From: Pseudomonas sp. KU26590 | GTDB taxonomy: Bacteria; Pseudomonadota; Gammaproteobacteria; Pseudomonadales; Pseudomonadaceae | NCBI RefSeq assembly: GCF_026153515.1 | Contig: NZ_CP110644.1 | Span: 2,509,501-2,573,500, forward strand | DNA: 64,000 nucleotides | Direction: 5' to 3' | Shown here: one piece after another, positions 1-8,958 of the stretch | Numbering within the stretch: position 1 is the stretch's first letter | Layout of the letters: each line of letters starts with the position of its first letter | The notes under the pieces: model-generated | Told to the model about the DNA's origin: nothing | Database searches by the model: none | The model's input: the letters and a program-made list of their open reading frames with translations, nothing else | Translations under genes and position numbers: made by a program

Positions 1-81
1 GGGCTCTAGCAATAATCGCCGTTCGGCCTTATGTTGGTCTGCATCGGCCCGAAGCGGCCAGGCGGGATATTGAGGATTTGC

Positions 82-540
82 ATGGCCCACGCGCAACCCG
101 AGATCGAGGCGTTAAAACAGCAGGAACGAGCCGCGCCGTCGCGCCGTCGTCGCAAGATAATGATCGGCGTCGGCTGCCTGCTGAGTATTGTGGTGGTGGG
201 CGCGGCGACGATTGTCACGATGCTTGAGCATCTGGAAACGCGAAATGCCAGCTTTCGACCGCCTATGACGTCCCTGGAGCGGGAACAGCTGCTGCCGCCC
301 GAGCCGGTGCTGGAAGTCAAGCCTCAGGTGGAAGGCCTGCGCTACGGCGCCGCCATTCTGCCGCCGAATCAAACCACGAGCGCCGAGTACGCCACCCCTG
401 AAGAAGCGTCAGCTTCGGCAGCGACGCGGCTGTTCAGTTCGCCGCCTCTACACCCTTCACCCCTTGGCGCTCCTGATAATCGCGCCGGCAAGCCGCTGGG
501 TATCGCGCAGGCGATCCACGTGCATAACGACAGGCAGTAG
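82..540 (+). CDS. Small membrane-anchored protein of unknown function
   Basis: I do not recognise this gene with certainty. The start at 82 is preferred over the in-frame ATG at 31 because GAGGA at 72-76 sits at normal Shine-Dalgarno distance. The 152-residue product has a charged N-terminus ending in RRRRK, one hydrophobic segment at about residues 26-48, and then a proline-rich periplasmic tail, so it is a predicted single-pass inner-membrane protein. Just after the membrane segment, FRPPMTSLEREQLLPPEP resembles a short Pro-rich stretch I recall from small proteins in cytochrome-oxidase-linked clusters, but this is only a resemblance. A 10-bp stem-loop follows at 582-607. Confidence 0.55.
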   Translation: MAHAQPEIEALKQQERAAPSRRRRKIMIGVGCLLSIVVVGAATIVTMLEHLETRNASFRPPMTSLEREQLLPPEPVLEVKPQVEGLRYGAAILPPNQTTSAEYATPEEASASAATRLFSSPPLHPSPLGAPDNRAGKPLGIAQAIHVHNDRQ

Positions 541-1465
541 AGCCAACCTCCCTCAATGCATCCGGCGACGGTGCTCATGCCCGAAGAGCAGCGTGTACTG
601 CTCTTCGCCTTAGTCTCGAACAGCATCGTGCTCACGAACAGGGAATAGCCCTCATCGCCAGTTAACATCCTCTTCATTTCATCGGATATGGCTGTGCCTG
701 CCTCTGATGTCGAAGAGAGTGAGGGTAGTCAGTAGGATTAATAATGCTGACGTCAATAAATACGACGGAACCTCAACAGTATAAAAGTGCACACGAAGGC
801 TGACGCTAAAGCAGGGTGCATGTTGCAAAGAAAGCCACTTATATCAATTAGCGACCCGTCACCTCACATTAAATTGCCAAACCTTCTTATTTTATTAATC
901 CATGGGCGCACGCCACGGCGACGGCTTAATGGCGTCATATTTTAAATCACAAATTAAATCAATGAGTTAGGTCATTGAATTGTGCGTTTTAATGTGGTTT
1001 CAGAAAATTGACACTTCGTCTGTTCTTTGCCACCATCACGTTACGTTTTCAACTTAGATGAACTGCGCTTAGTGCAAGCGCACGAACTTCCTGTTCCAGG
1101 ATTAATTCTTTCAGACGCGCGATGAGTTGGCGGTAGCGTCTCCCGGGAAACCTGAGAACGGACAGCGCAAATAATCGGCACCCGTGCGGGCTCGGAAGAT
1201 GAGCCGCCCCCCGGCAAGCGTCGTTCCAGAGCCTGCGCCGATTGTTCGACCACGCGTTGATCATCGGCCTACCACGGCCGCCAACGTCACCCAAATCACA
1301 GCGGTAGTCATGCCTTAAAGTGCAGTAGTTCAGTAACGGCTTATTTATTTTTTCAACTTGAAAGTCCAGACATCGCTTCAGCGGTAGCGGTTGAACGCGC
1401 ATGTAAGTGCGGCGGTTTATAACGCAAGCGGCGATACGGTAACGACCCAGCGTGGAGTGACAGTT
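541..1465. other. Gene-free AT-rich interval
   Basis: I see no convincing gene here. A perfect inverted repeat (CGAAGAGCAG, 6-base loop, CTGCTCTTCG) at 582-607 may end transcription of the preceding gene, though it has no T-run. From about 720 to 1060 the DNA is much richer in A+T than its surroundings. It carries an operator-like inverted repeat TCAATGA-N6-TCATTGA at 959-978. The stretch 1060-1460 is GC-rich and open on the minus strand, but I could not match its translation to anything. Confidence 0.5.
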
Positions 1466-2896
1466 ATGCAAGGAGATCATCTGGAAACCGTTTGCGGTTG
1501 CGTAGTAGGAGGTGCCGGACCTGCAGGCATGGGACTGCTTTTCAATGCGTTGAAAAGTGGCGCCATGCCAGAACTGGCCAAGGAAGGTTTAATCATTGTC
1601 GACGCAAGTCCCACGCCGGGCACGGGTCGTTTGGGCGATTACCGGATCACCGCCAACTCGGTGGGCGATGTGTTCCTTGATTGCCTGCGCGACCCCGCTT
1701 TGCGTGATGTCTTCGAACCCCTCGAACATTCGCCTGCCTACTGGCGCATCCGTCGTCAGGCGCAAAGCGCGCCGCAATTGGCGGATGTCGCTGAACTGCT
1801 GGCGGAAGCCTCGAAGCTGGTGCTCGACTTTATCGTCGAACGCTACGGCGTGAAGGTATGGCGCAGCACAACGATCACCGAAATCGTGCGCGAAGGCGAC
1901 GATTACCAAGTGTGGGTCGAGTCCGAAGGTCGCAGTCGGCGCATTCGCAGCCGCGCAGTCGTGCTCAATCTGGGTGGCTGGCAGGACCCGCAGCACTTGC
2001 TCGACAGCCTGGCGGATCAAAGCCTGGCAGTGCCGCCTTCTGCGCAGATCCAGAGCGCCGATGCACTGCTGAGAATGAATGCCGTGCAACTGCGCCACCT
2101 CTTCGCGACCACGCTGGCGGCCAAGGGCCGGGTGTGCGTCGTAGGCGGCTCCCACAGCGCGTTCTCGGTGCTGGAAAACCTGGCCGACGCCCTGGAGTTT
2201 GCCGGCCTGGAGGAGGTCACGCTGGTCCACCGTTCCCCAATCCGCCTGTTTTACGAAACCGCTCAGGCGGCGATGGATGCGGGCTATGTGTTCGATGCGG
2301 CCAGGGATGTCTGCCCGGTGTCGGGTCGGGTCAACCGGTCAGGCGGTTTGCGCTACCGGGCGCTGGACGTGGGGCGAGAAGCCCTGTCCAAAGGACAGAT
2401 CGGCAAGACCGGTGTGCGCGTGCAGTTGCTGCAAACCCATCAGGGGCCGGCGGATCAATTCGAGCGCGCGCGTCAAGCGCTGGCCGAAGCCGACATTGTC
2501 GTTCAGTGCACCGGTTATCAGCCGTTGCTGCCGGCATTGAGTCATGCCGGTGGCGAGGCCATTACGCTGATGGAGGTCAAGGGCGGGCTGGATTCCGATC
2601 CTTCGGGTTGTCCGCTCGATGTCAGTGGTCAGCGTCTGCATGGCCTGCACCTGTTTGGTCTCGGGGCAGGGCTGGGGGTCGATCCGCGACTGGGCAGCGA
2701 AGCGTCGTTTGACGGCCGCATCTACGGCGTCTGGCAGTTTCATCACGACGCCAGCGGCGTGGTGATCGACTCAGTCCTGACCCGCTTGCAGACCCCGGCC
2801 GTGCAGCCGATCCCTGCGACGCCGCGGCTGGTGTCCAGTCGCAGCGAAGAACGCCTGCCGTTCCTCTGGCCCGTGCTGGTCAACGCGCAATCCTGA
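1466..2896 (+). CDS. FAD/NAD(P)-binding oxidoreductase, monooxygenase-like
   Basis: The 476-residue product is a two-dinucleotide-domain flavoprotein. An FAD-binding GxGxxG motif (GGAGPAGMG) lies near residue 15. A second Rossmann motif (VCVVGGSHSAFS) lies near residue 225, and an ATGY-like segment (VQCTGYQPLLP) near 350. This order is typical of flavin-containing and L-lysine/L-ornithine N-hydroxylating monooxygenases, but the substrate cannot be read. The start at 1466 is chosen because GGAG at 1454-1457 is correctly spaced; an upstream in-frame ATG at 1391 lacks such a site. The gene is followed directly by a strong terminator and appears to be monocistronic. Confidence 0.7.
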   Translation: MQGDHLETVCGCVVGGAGPAGMGLLFNALKSGAMPELAKEGLIIVDASPTPGTGRLGDYRITANSVGDVFLDCLRDPALRDVFEPLEHSPAYWRIRRQAQSAPQLADVAELLAEASKLVLDFIVERYGVKVWRSTTITEIVREGDDYQVWVESEGRSRRIRSRAVVLNLGGWQDPQHLLDSLADQSLAVPPSAQIQSADALLRMNAVQLRHLFATTLAAKGRVCVVGGSHSAFSVLENLADALEFAGLEEVTLVHRSPIRLFYETAQAAMDAGYVFDAARDVCPVSGRVNRSGGLRYRALDVGREALSKGQIGKTGVRVQLLQTHQGPADQFERARQALAEADIVVQCTGYQPLLPALSHAGGEAITLMEVKGGLDSDPSGCPLDVSGQRLHGLHLFGLGAGLGVDPRLGSEASFDGRIYGVWQFHHDASGVVIDSVLTRLQTPAVQPIPATPRLVSSRSEERLPFLWPVLVNAQS

Positions 2897-2914
2897 TTCT
2901 GCTTGCAACACGCG

Positions 2915-2956
2915 AATCCCGGCGCTCCTTTGGTTAGGCAGCCCGGGATTTTTTTT
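2915..2956 (+). terminator. Rho-independent terminator after the flavoprotein gene
   Basis: The arms AATCCCGG (2915-2922) and CCGGGATT (2943-2950) form an 8-bp stem followed by a run of eight T residues. Confidence 0.85.
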
Positions 2957-3077
2957 GCCCGTAACGCAGCCTGAACAAAATATATGTGGGCCGTCATATA
3001 GACAGTTCGCCAGAGTCCGGCTGCTCATCTATTCTCTTTCCCTGACCCTCGACGTTGCATCGAACAGGAACTGACCA

Positions 3078-4010
3078 ATGCGTATTTTGGTAGTGGGCGC
3101 GGGTGCGATCGGCGGCTATTTCGGCGGCCGATTGCTGGATGTCGGGCGAGACGTGACATTCCTGGTGCGCGAAGCGCGCGCGCAGGAACTGGAGCGCGAC
3201 GGGCTGATCGTGCGCAGCCCGCTGGGTAACATCGAGTACCCTTCGCCGCCGCAGGTCATGGCGGCGATGCTCGACACGCCCTTTGACCTGATCATCCTCA
3301 GTTGCAAGGCCTACGACCTCGGCACCGCCATGGAGTCCTTCGCGCCTGCGGTGGGGCCGGAGACGCTGATCCTGCCGTTGCTCAATGGCATGGCGCATCT
3401 GGATCGCCTGGCCGAGCGGTTCTCTCCCGCCAACGTGCTCGGCGGCCAATGCCTGATTTCCCTGGACCGCGATGCCTCGGGCGCCATCCTGCACTTGAAC
3501 GACACTAATCAGGTTTCTTTTGGCGAACGAGACGGGGAACTGACCCCGCGCATTCAGCACGTTGCCGAGGCGCTGAGCAATGCAGGATTCGACGCGATCC
3601 TGAGTGAGCAGATCACTCAGGAGATGTGGGAAAAATGGTGCTTCATCGCAACCGGGGCCGGCATTACCGGATCCATGCGCGCGAGTATCGGCGACGTGGT
3701 CGCCAGTGGTGGGGAAGGGCTGATTCTGAAACTGCTGGAGGAGTGCGCCGAGGTGGCAAACCACGTCGGGCACCCGCTGCGCAGCGAGGTCCGGCAACGG
3801 TTCGAGACGATGCTGACCGCGCCCGGCTCGACGATGACCGCCTCGATGCTCCGGGACATCGAGCGCGGTGCGCCGATTGAAGTGCAGCATGTGTTCGGTG
3901 AGCTGATTGCCCGGCGGCCAGGCGCCGACAGGGCAGCTGAAGCATCACTGTCGGCACTCGACTACGTGTATCTGCACCTGCGCGCCTATGAGGCGCGACG
4001 GCTCACCTAA
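3078..4010 (+). CDS. panE: Ketopantoate reductase family protein (2-dehydropantoate 2-reductase)
   Basis: The 310-residue protein has the ApbA/PanE fold. An N-terminal NADPH-binding motif VGAGAIGGYFG lies at residues 6-16. The C-terminal ApbA_C domain carries the WEKW segment with the expected catalytic lysine, and a DIERGAPIEVQH segment matches the substrate-binding glutamate region. The family reduces 2-dehydropantoate to pantoate with NADPH. Pseudomonads carry several paralogues, so this one may act on another 2-keto acid and the symbol is tentative. AGGAA at 3067-3071 serves the ATG at 3078. It ends 21 bp from the convergent carboxypeptidase gene, with no clear terminator between. Confidence 0.75.
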   Translation: MRILVVGAGAIGGYFGGRLLDVGRDVTFLVREARAQELERDGLIVRSPLGNIEYPSPPQVMAAMLDTPFDLIILSCKAYDLGTAMESFAPAVGPETLILPLLNGMAHLDRLAERFSPANVLGGQCLISLDRDASGAILHLNDTNQVSFGERDGELTPRIQHVAEALSNAGFDAILSEQITQEMWEKWCFIATGAGITGSMRASIGDVVASGGEGLILKLLEECAEVANHVGHPLRSEVRQRFETMLTAPGSTMTASMLRDIERGAPIEVQHVFGELIARRPGADRAAEASLSALDYVYLHLRAYEARRLT

Positions 4011-4031
4011 AGGTCGGGGAGCAGGCGTCGC

Positions 4032-5285
4032 TCACTTGCCCGGAGTGTGCGTCGCCAGCTCCATGATCATACGCGTCAGCAGGTAGATGCGCGGCGACAC
4101 GCTGTCGACTTCGGCATATTCCTCAGGCGTGTGAATGTTGCCGCCCACAATGCCGAAGCCGTCCAGTGTGGGCACGCCGACCCCGGCCGAGAGGCTCGCA
4201 TCGGCCGCGCCGCCGCTGCCTTCGACGGTCAGCTTGCGGCCGATCTCGCCGTAGATGCCCTGGGCGATATCGACCAGCTTGTCGGTTTCCGGCGTCTGGG
4301 GCATCGGTGGCAAACCGCGCTCCAGGCGCGTTGTCACCTCAGTGTCCGGGATCAGTTTGTCAGCCGACACCCGCGCCAGATCCTTCTCGATGCGGTCGAA
4401 TTCTTCCGGCACGGCGGCGCGCACATCGGCCTTGGCCGTCGCCTGATCGGGGATCACGTTGGTGCGATCGCCCGCGTTGAGTACGGTGAAGTTGATCGTG
4501 GTCTTCTTCTCGGCATCGCCCAGCTTGCCCAGCTGCAGGATCTGATGCGCTACTTCCATGGCCGCGTTGCGCCCCAGTTCCGGCGCGACGCCGGCATGGG
4601 ACGCCTTGCCCTTGACCTCGACCACTGCGGTGGCGCTGCCTTTGCGCCAGATCACCAGGCCGTCGGCGGGGCGTCCCGGTTCCAGGTTCAGGGTCACGTC
4701 GTGCTGTTTGGCGACCTTCTGAATCAGCGCGGTGGCGGCAGCCGAGCCGGTCTCCTCGCTGGCGTCCAGCAGGAAGGTGATCTGCGCGTAGTCCTTGAAG
4801 TCGAGCTTCTTCAGAATCTTCAGCGCGTAAAGACCGGCGACGATGCCTCCTTTGTCGTCCATCACCCCAGGCCCGTACGCACGGCCGTCCTTGATGTGGA
4901 ACGGGCGAGCGGCGGCGGAGCCTTCCTTGAACACGGTGTCCATGTGCGCCATTAGCAGGATCTTTGCCTTGCCGCTGCCCTTGAGCGTCGCGACCACATG
5001 CTCGCTCTTGTCCGGCGCGGTGTTGGGGATCATCTCGATGGTTGCGCCGAGCGCCTTGAGCTGTGCGACGACGATGTCACGCACTTGGGTCAGTCCCGGC
5101 TCGTAGCCGGAGCCTGAATCGATATTGACCAGCTGCTCCAGCAGCTTCAGCGCTTCGTCCCTGGATTGCTCGGCATCCGCCTGGACCTGTTTGTTGGGCT
5201 CGGCGAAGGCAGGGACTGCTGCGCCAAAGGCGATACCGAAGGCCAGCGCGCTGGCGAGAAGAGAACGGGAAAGCGGCGAGGTCAT
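4032..5285 (-). CDS. Secreted M20 family glutamate carboxypeptidase (CPG2-like)
   Basis: The 417-residue product begins with a clear signal peptide cut after AVPAFA, so it acts in the periplasm or outside. It has the layout of Pseudomonas carboxypeptidase G2: the metal motif HMDTV, the bridging aspartate in GVMDDKGG, the catalytic glutamate pair in DASEETGS, the glutamate in NLEPGRP, the dimerisation motif GKASHAGVAPE and the last ligand histidine in GGNIHTPEEY. CPG2 removes C-terminal glutamate from folate-type substrates; the real substrate here is inferred only. The ATG at 5285 follows AAGGA at good spacing; an in-frame ATG at 5306 would spoil the signal peptide. Confidence 0.85.
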   Translation of the reverse strand: MTSPLSRSLLASALAFGIAFGAAVPAFAEPNKQVQADAEQSRDEALKLLEQLVNIDSGSGYEPGLTQVRDIVVAQLKALGATIEMIPNTAPDKSEHVVATLKGSGKAKILLMAHMDTVFKEGSAAARPFHIKDGRAYGPGVMDDKGGIVAGLYALKILKKLDFKDYAQITFLLDASEETGSAAATALIQKVAKQHDVTLNLEPGRPADGLVIWRKGSATAVVEVKGKASHAGVAPELGRNAAMEVAHQILQLGKLGDAEKKTTINFTVLNAGDRTNVIPDQATAKADVRAAVPEEFDRIEKDLARVSADKLIPDTEVTTRLERGLPPMPQTPETDKLVDIAQGIYGEIGRKLTVEGSGGAADASLSAGVGVPTLDGFGIVGGNIHTPEEYAEVDSVSPRIYLLTRMIMELATHTPGK

Positions 5286-5448
5286 GGTCGATCCTTGATG
5301 CGGCATGAGAGGGGTTCGACCGATACCCTAGCCCGTTGTACAGGATCGTGCATGTCAAAACGCGTTATTCACATCGGCAAAAACGCCGAACCTTCAGGCT
5401 GGGCTACCCTCAACATTCCTACGTCAGTCATCAGAGGAGAGGCATCCC

Positions 5449-5685
5449 ATGCCGGTTAAGCACGATTTGTACGCGGACCTGAGCATCACCAAAGAAGAGC
5501 TCGCCAAGCGTAAAAGCAACGACGCGAAGCTCAATGCCCTGGTCGATCATTACGATGAGTTGGACGGCCATATCGTCAGCGTCGAACAGGCGGGCGATGT
5601 CTCCGACGATGAACTGAAGAAACTCAAGGAAAAGCGGCTGCAGGCCAAAGACACCATCGCCAGGCATCTGGACACGGCAAGCTGA
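5449..5685 (+). CDS. YdcH family protein (DUF465)
   Basis: This 78-residue, highly charged alpha-helical protein matches the YdcH/DUF465 family in size and composition. It has a central HYDELDGHIVSVEQ segment and a C-terminal KKLKEKRLQAKDTIARHL stretch. The molecular role of the family is not established. GAGGAG at 5434-5439 precedes the ATG. It is transcribed alone and is followed by a strong symmetrical terminator. Confidence 0.85.
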   Translation: MPVKHDLYADLSITKEELAKRKSNDAKLNALVDHYDELDGHIVSVEQAGDVSDDELKKLKEKRLQAKDTIARHLDTAS

Positions 5686-5720
5686 TTGCGGCGGCCTTGT
5701 AGCGTTAAAAACGGTAGCAA

Positions 5721-5760
5721 CTAAAACGGCCGATCTCTTATGGAGGTCGGCCGTTTTTAG
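5721..5760. terminator. Bidirectional terminator after ydcH-type gene
   Basis: CTAAAACGGCCGA (5721-5733) pairs with TCGGCCGTTTTTAG (5747-5760). The A-run on one side and T-run on the other allow termination in both directions. Confidence 0.85.
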
Positions 5761-5888
5761 TTGGCGATACCCGATGTCTGACAACTTGTCGCGGCATCCG
5801 GAAGTGCATCGTCCAATACGCTGGATCTGAGTGTTCGCTCACGCTTAGTTGTCAGCGGGGCGTTTTCAATGGATCCAAAGTTCAGACG

Positions 5889-5917
5889 AAAAAAAACGGC
5901 GTCTGGTCAGTCGCCGT
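5889..5917 (-). terminator. Rho-independent terminator of csrA
   Basis: Read on the minus strand, ACGGCG (5917-5912) pairs with CGCCGT (5901-5896) and is followed by eight U residues. A second 8-bp inverted repeat, CTGTCAGC (5925-5932) with GCTGACAG (5944-5951), lies between it and the csrA stop codon. Confidence 0.8.
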
Positions 5918-5978
5918 CGCCGATCTGTCAGCTCCGGGCGGCCGCTGACAGTTATCGAATAAGCATAAACCGGTGGGT

Positions 5979-6167
5979 TTATTGCGGATCCTGGTCGGGT
6001 GCAGCCTCGGCCTTGATGCGTTTGTAGATTTCTTCGCGGTGCACTGAAACATCTTTCGGAGCGTTGATGCCAAGACGGACCTGGAGGCCCTGAACGCCCA
6101 GAATGGTGACAGTGATGTCGTCACCAATGTTTATGCTTTCGCCGACTTTACGGGTGAGTATCAACAT
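5979..6167 (-). CDS. csrA: CsrA/RsmA family post-transcriptional regulator, RsmE-like
   Basis: The 62-residue product is a full-length CsrA-family RNA-binding protein. The N-terminus [18 protein letters not shown] is closest to what I recall of P. fluorescens RsmE. The key RNA-binding residues Leu4 and Arg44 are present in the expected LTRKVGE and VHREEIY segments. Dimers bind GGA motifs in hairpin loops of target mRNAs and are titrated by Rsm small RNAs under Gac control. The start at 6167 is set by homology and by AAGGAA upstream. That Shine-Dalgarno itself holds a GGA, which would permit autoregulation (inference). It is not next to lysC, so it is probably not the main rsmA locus. Confidence 0.93.
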   Translation of the reverse strand: MLILTRKVGESINIGDDITVTILGVQGLQVRLGINAPKDVSVHREEIYKRIKAEAAPDQDPQ

Positions 6168-6755
6168 AATCTTTTCCTTGATGGCCTCATGAAGCGCTTC
6201 TACCGGGAGGCTGGCGTGAGCCTTTGGGTGATGGTGATTGCCGATTGCATCCAAATGCGTTCATCAGTATGACGCCATTGGTACGATTTTAATTCCCCAG
6301 GTTCATCGTCTCGTCACAGTTAGCGTCGCTCCTGGGTCCAACGGCATGCGAATTTTGCCTGATGCTGGCGGTGAATTCCCGTGCAAATCGGCTATCGCAG
6401 TGATAGCCGGATTCCGGGCGGCGCCTATTCCACACCCCTTTGGTCTTTATTGCAAAGAACTCATGCCGGGAGGCGATGAAATTTTCATTAGATTACCCCG
6501 TACGAGTTCTCTGAAAGGAGTGTAGGAGACTTCTGAAACGAGTACCGGCAAAACGCCGTAACTTTAATCGAATTGATGACGGGATGGGTGAACGGTTTTG
6601 TATCAGACCGCATTCACAGGAGGGCAGGCGTGAGGTTCATGGCCAGGGCAATCTTGCTGGAAGGCTTCAAAGGCGCCAGAAACAACATGCCCACCGCGAG
6701 GGTGGGCATGGGTGCAACGGGGTGATCGCCGCGTCAATATGCCGCGATCAATGCA
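6168..6755. other. Gene-free interval between csrA and gntT
   Basis: No credible gene or tRNA is visible. The part next to csrA should hold its promoter, which I could not place. An 8-bp hairpin (CGGCTATC, loop GCAGT, GATAGCCG) lies at 6389-6409. Two AGGAG sequences occur close together at 6517-6533 without a coding frame behind them. A strong stem ends the interval at 6687-6709, downstream of gntT. Confidence 0.5.
6687..6709 (-). terminator. Probable terminator of gntT
   Basis: ATGCCCACC (6687-6695) and GGTGGGCAT (6701-6709) form a 9-bp stem 47 bp beyond the gntT stop codon. On the minus strand it is followed only by a weak T-rich tail (GTTGTTT). Confidence 0.6.
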
Positions 6756-8108
6756 TCAGACGACCATCGACAGCAGCATGATCAGGATGATGCCTACCAC
6801 CGAAAGGATGGTTTCCATCACGGTCCAGGTTTTCAGGGTTTCGGCCACGGTCATGTTGAAGTACTGCTTGACCAGCCAGAAGCCTGCGTCGTTTACGTGG
6901 GACAGGATCAGCGAGCCGGCACCGGTGGCCAGGACCAGCAGTTCGCGGTTCACGCCAGGGATCATGCCAACCACCGGCGCAACAATACCGGCACCGGTGA
7001 TGGTGGCGACGGTCGCGGAACCGGTAGCGATGCGGATCACTGCAGCCACCAGCCACGCCAGCAGAATCGGCGAGATCTGCGCCTGCACGGCCATGTGGCC
7101 GATCAGGTTACCGACACCACTGTCCACCAGCATCTGCTTGAAGCCACCGCCGGCACCGACGATCAGCACGATCGCGGCGACGGGCGCCAGGCTCTGGTCG
7201 AGCAGCTTGATGATGTGGTCGCGGCTGAAACCACGGGCCGAACCGAAGGTGTAGAACGCCAGCAGCAGGGCGAACAGCAGGGCCGCGATCGGGTGACCGA
7301 TGAAGTCCATCCAGATGCGGAAGATGTGACCTGCTGGCAGCGCGACGTCGGCAAACGTCTTGAGCAGCATCAGGAACACCGGCAGCAGGATTGTCACCAG
7401 GGTGATGGCAAAGCTTGGCAGGTTGTCGTTGGTCGATTCTTTGGCAATCTGATCCATCAGCTCTTTCGACGGGTTACCCGGAATGCGCTTGGCAATCCAC
7501 TTACCGTAGATCGGACCGGCGATGATGGCAGTCGGGAACGCGACGATCAGACCGTAGAAAATGGTCTTGCCGATGTCTGCGTTGAAGATGCCGATTGCCA
7601 GCAACGGACCCGGGTGCGGAGGCACCAGACCGTGGACGGCCGACAGACCTGCCAGCAAAGGGATACCGATCTTGACGATGGACACGCCGCTGCGACGGGC
7701 AACGATGAACACCAGCGGGATCAACAGCACGAAGCCGATTTCGAAGAACAGCGGGATGCCCACCAGGAACGCCGAAAACATCATGGCCCAGTGCACGCGG
7801 TCCTTGCCGAAGCGACGGATCAGCGTCTGGGCGATCTGGTCAGCACCGCCGGAGTCGGCCATCAGCTTGCCGAGCATGGTACCCAGGCCAAGGATGATGC
7901 CGACGAAACCGAGCACGCCGCCGAAACCGTCCTGGAACGATTTCATCACTTTGTCGACCGGCATCCCGGAGGTCAGTCCGAGAAAACCGGCCGCGATGGT
8001 CAATGCAATAAAGGGGTGGACTTTGAACTTGGTGATCAGAAGCACAAGGCCAATGATGGTCACCAACGCATCGACCAGCAGATACGTGTCTTGACTCATA
8101 CCGAACAT
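6756..8108 (-). CDS. gntT: Gluconate:H+ symporter, GntP family
   Basis: This 450-residue inner-membrane protein is built almost entirely of hydrophobic helices and has the GntP family landmarks: GLGTMLGKLMADSGGADQIA near residue 80, LVPPHPGPLLAIGIF near 165, and TGSATVATITGAGIVAP near 365. It should import gluconate with protons for the kinase encoded just upstream. The ATG at 8108 is preceded by GGAG at a normal distance. The gene lies 127 bp after gntK, and a GntR-type operator (8199-8210) lies in that gap, so gntT probably has its own regulated promoter as well as read-through. A second GntP paralogue lies at 26260-27609. Confidence 0.93.
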   Translation of the reverse strand: MFGMSQDTYLLVDALVTIIGLVLLITKFKVHPFIALTIAAGFLGLTSGMPVDKVMKSFQDGFGGVLGFVGIILGLGTMLGKLMADSGGADQIAQTLIRRFGKDRVHWAMMFSAFLVGIPLFFEIGFVLLIPLVFIVARRSGVSIVKIGIPLLAGLSAVHGLVPPHPGPLLAIGIFNADIGKTIFYGLIVAFPTAIIAGPIYGKWIAKRIPGNPSKELMDQIAKESTNDNLPSFAITLVTILLPVFLMLLKTFADVALPAGHIFRIWMDFIGHPIAALLFALLLAFYTFGSARGFSRDHIIKLLDQSLAPVAAIVLIVGAGGGFKQMLVDSGVGNLIGHMAVQAQISPILLAWLVAAVIRIATGSATVATITGAGIVAPVVGMIPGVNRELLVLATGAGSLILSHVNDAGFWLVKQYFNMTVAETLKTWTVMETILSVVGIILIMLLSMVV

Positions 8109-8198
8109 GGGGTGTCTCTCCGTTGTATTTTGTTTTTTTGGAGCTTCGGCTTAACGCTGTTGCTCTCTGCCCTGTGAAGCGAGGGCAGCGTCATCAGA

Positions 8199-8210
8199 GA
8201 CAGCGCTACC
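8199..8210. promoter_or_regulatory. Putative GntR operator upstream of gntT
   Basis: GACAGCGCTACC lies between gntK and gntT. The same 12-mer core recurs at 8820-8831 and 8959-8970, and only around gnt genes as far as I could see. Assignment to GntR is inferred from position. Confidence 0.6.
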
Positions 8211-8235
8211 TTTGCCGCTCACGCCTGATCGAGGA

Positions 8236-8802
8236 TCAAGAGCCGGTGCGCGCGGTGACAGATGGGGTTTGCGATTCGGCGCCAGACTCGCTCCACCACG
8301 TGGCTGCTTCCTGACCGATGGTCTCGATCGATTTGGTCGCGTCTACCACCAGTGTGCGGTCTTCGTTGTACGGAGGCTCGAGGGTCGCGAACTGGCTGTC
8401 GACCAGGCTGGCCGGCATGAAGTGCCCCGGGCGATGGGAGCAGCGTTCGGTGGCGAGTTCTTTGGTCAGCTCCAGAAACACGAAACCCAGCCCCGGCACG
8501 GCTGCACGCAGACGTTCGCGGTAGATGAGTTTGAGGGAGGAGCAGGTCAGAACGGGCTTTTCGCCGTTCTTTACAGCGGCGGCCACTTCTTCACCGAGGC
8601 GGGTCAGCCAGCCGGCGCGATCGTTGTCGTCGAGGGGATGGCCTTCGGTCATCTTCTTGATGTTGGCAGGAGGATGGAACGCATCACCCTCGATCAGGCG
8701 GCCGCCGCTGTTTTTAGCGATGGCCTCGCCGACGGCACTCTTGCCGCAGCCGGAAACACCCATTACCACGATGGCGGAAATAGCATGTGGAGCAGTAGTC
8801 AT
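8236..8802 (-). CDS. gntK: Gluconokinase
   Basis: The 188-residue product is a thermoresistant-type gluconate kinase. It has a P-loop VMGVSGCGKSAVG at about residues 12-24, the substrate-site segment EGDAFHPPANIKKM near 38-51, a CSSLKLIYRERLR segment near 88 and HFMPASLVDSQFATLE near 128. It phosphorylates gluconate to 6-phosphogluconate in the cytoplasm, feeding the Entner-Doudoroff pathway. The start at 8802 (MTTAPHAIS) is chosen because GAGG lies just upstream, whereas the longer open frame adds an unconserved basic leader. The upstream region carries the perfectly palindromic operator GACAGCGCTGTC. Confidence 0.93.
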   Translation of the reverse strand: MTTAPHAISAIVVMGVSGCGKSAVGEAIAKNSGGRLIEGDAFHPPANIKKMTEGHPLDDNDRAGWLTRLGEEVAAAVKNGEKPVLTCSSLKLIYRERLRAAVPGLGFVFLELTKELATERCSHRPGHFMPASLVDSQFATLEPPYNEDRTLVVDATKSIETIGQEAATWWSESGAESQTPSVTARTGS

Positions 8803-8819
8803 AAAAACCTCGTCCCGGA

Positions 8820-8831
8820 GACAGCGCTGTC
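8820..8831. promoter_or_regulatory. Putative GntR operator upstream of gntK
   Basis: GACAGCGCTGTC is a perfect 12-bp palindrome 17 bp upstream of the gntK start codon, in a position to block transcription or initiation. Confidence 0.65.
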
Positions 8832-8958
8832 TTCGCCGAATAGTGTGCAAGTCCGGCAAGACTGTTTCCAGGTGTAGTCATTGTTATGGGTATCTCGCTG
8901 ATCCATGAGATGCAAAACCCGGTCGTGGAATCGATCGAAAAGTTGCGGGCCTCCGTGA

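Noticed and set aside
1049..1480. 143-codon minus-strand frame
   Set aside because: It overlaps the start and ribosome-binding site of the flavoprotein gene and its translation has no recognisable family features.
6238..6525. 95-codon plus-strand frame upstream of csrA
   Set aside because: No ribosome-binding site and no family resemblance; it overlaps the expected csrA promoter region.
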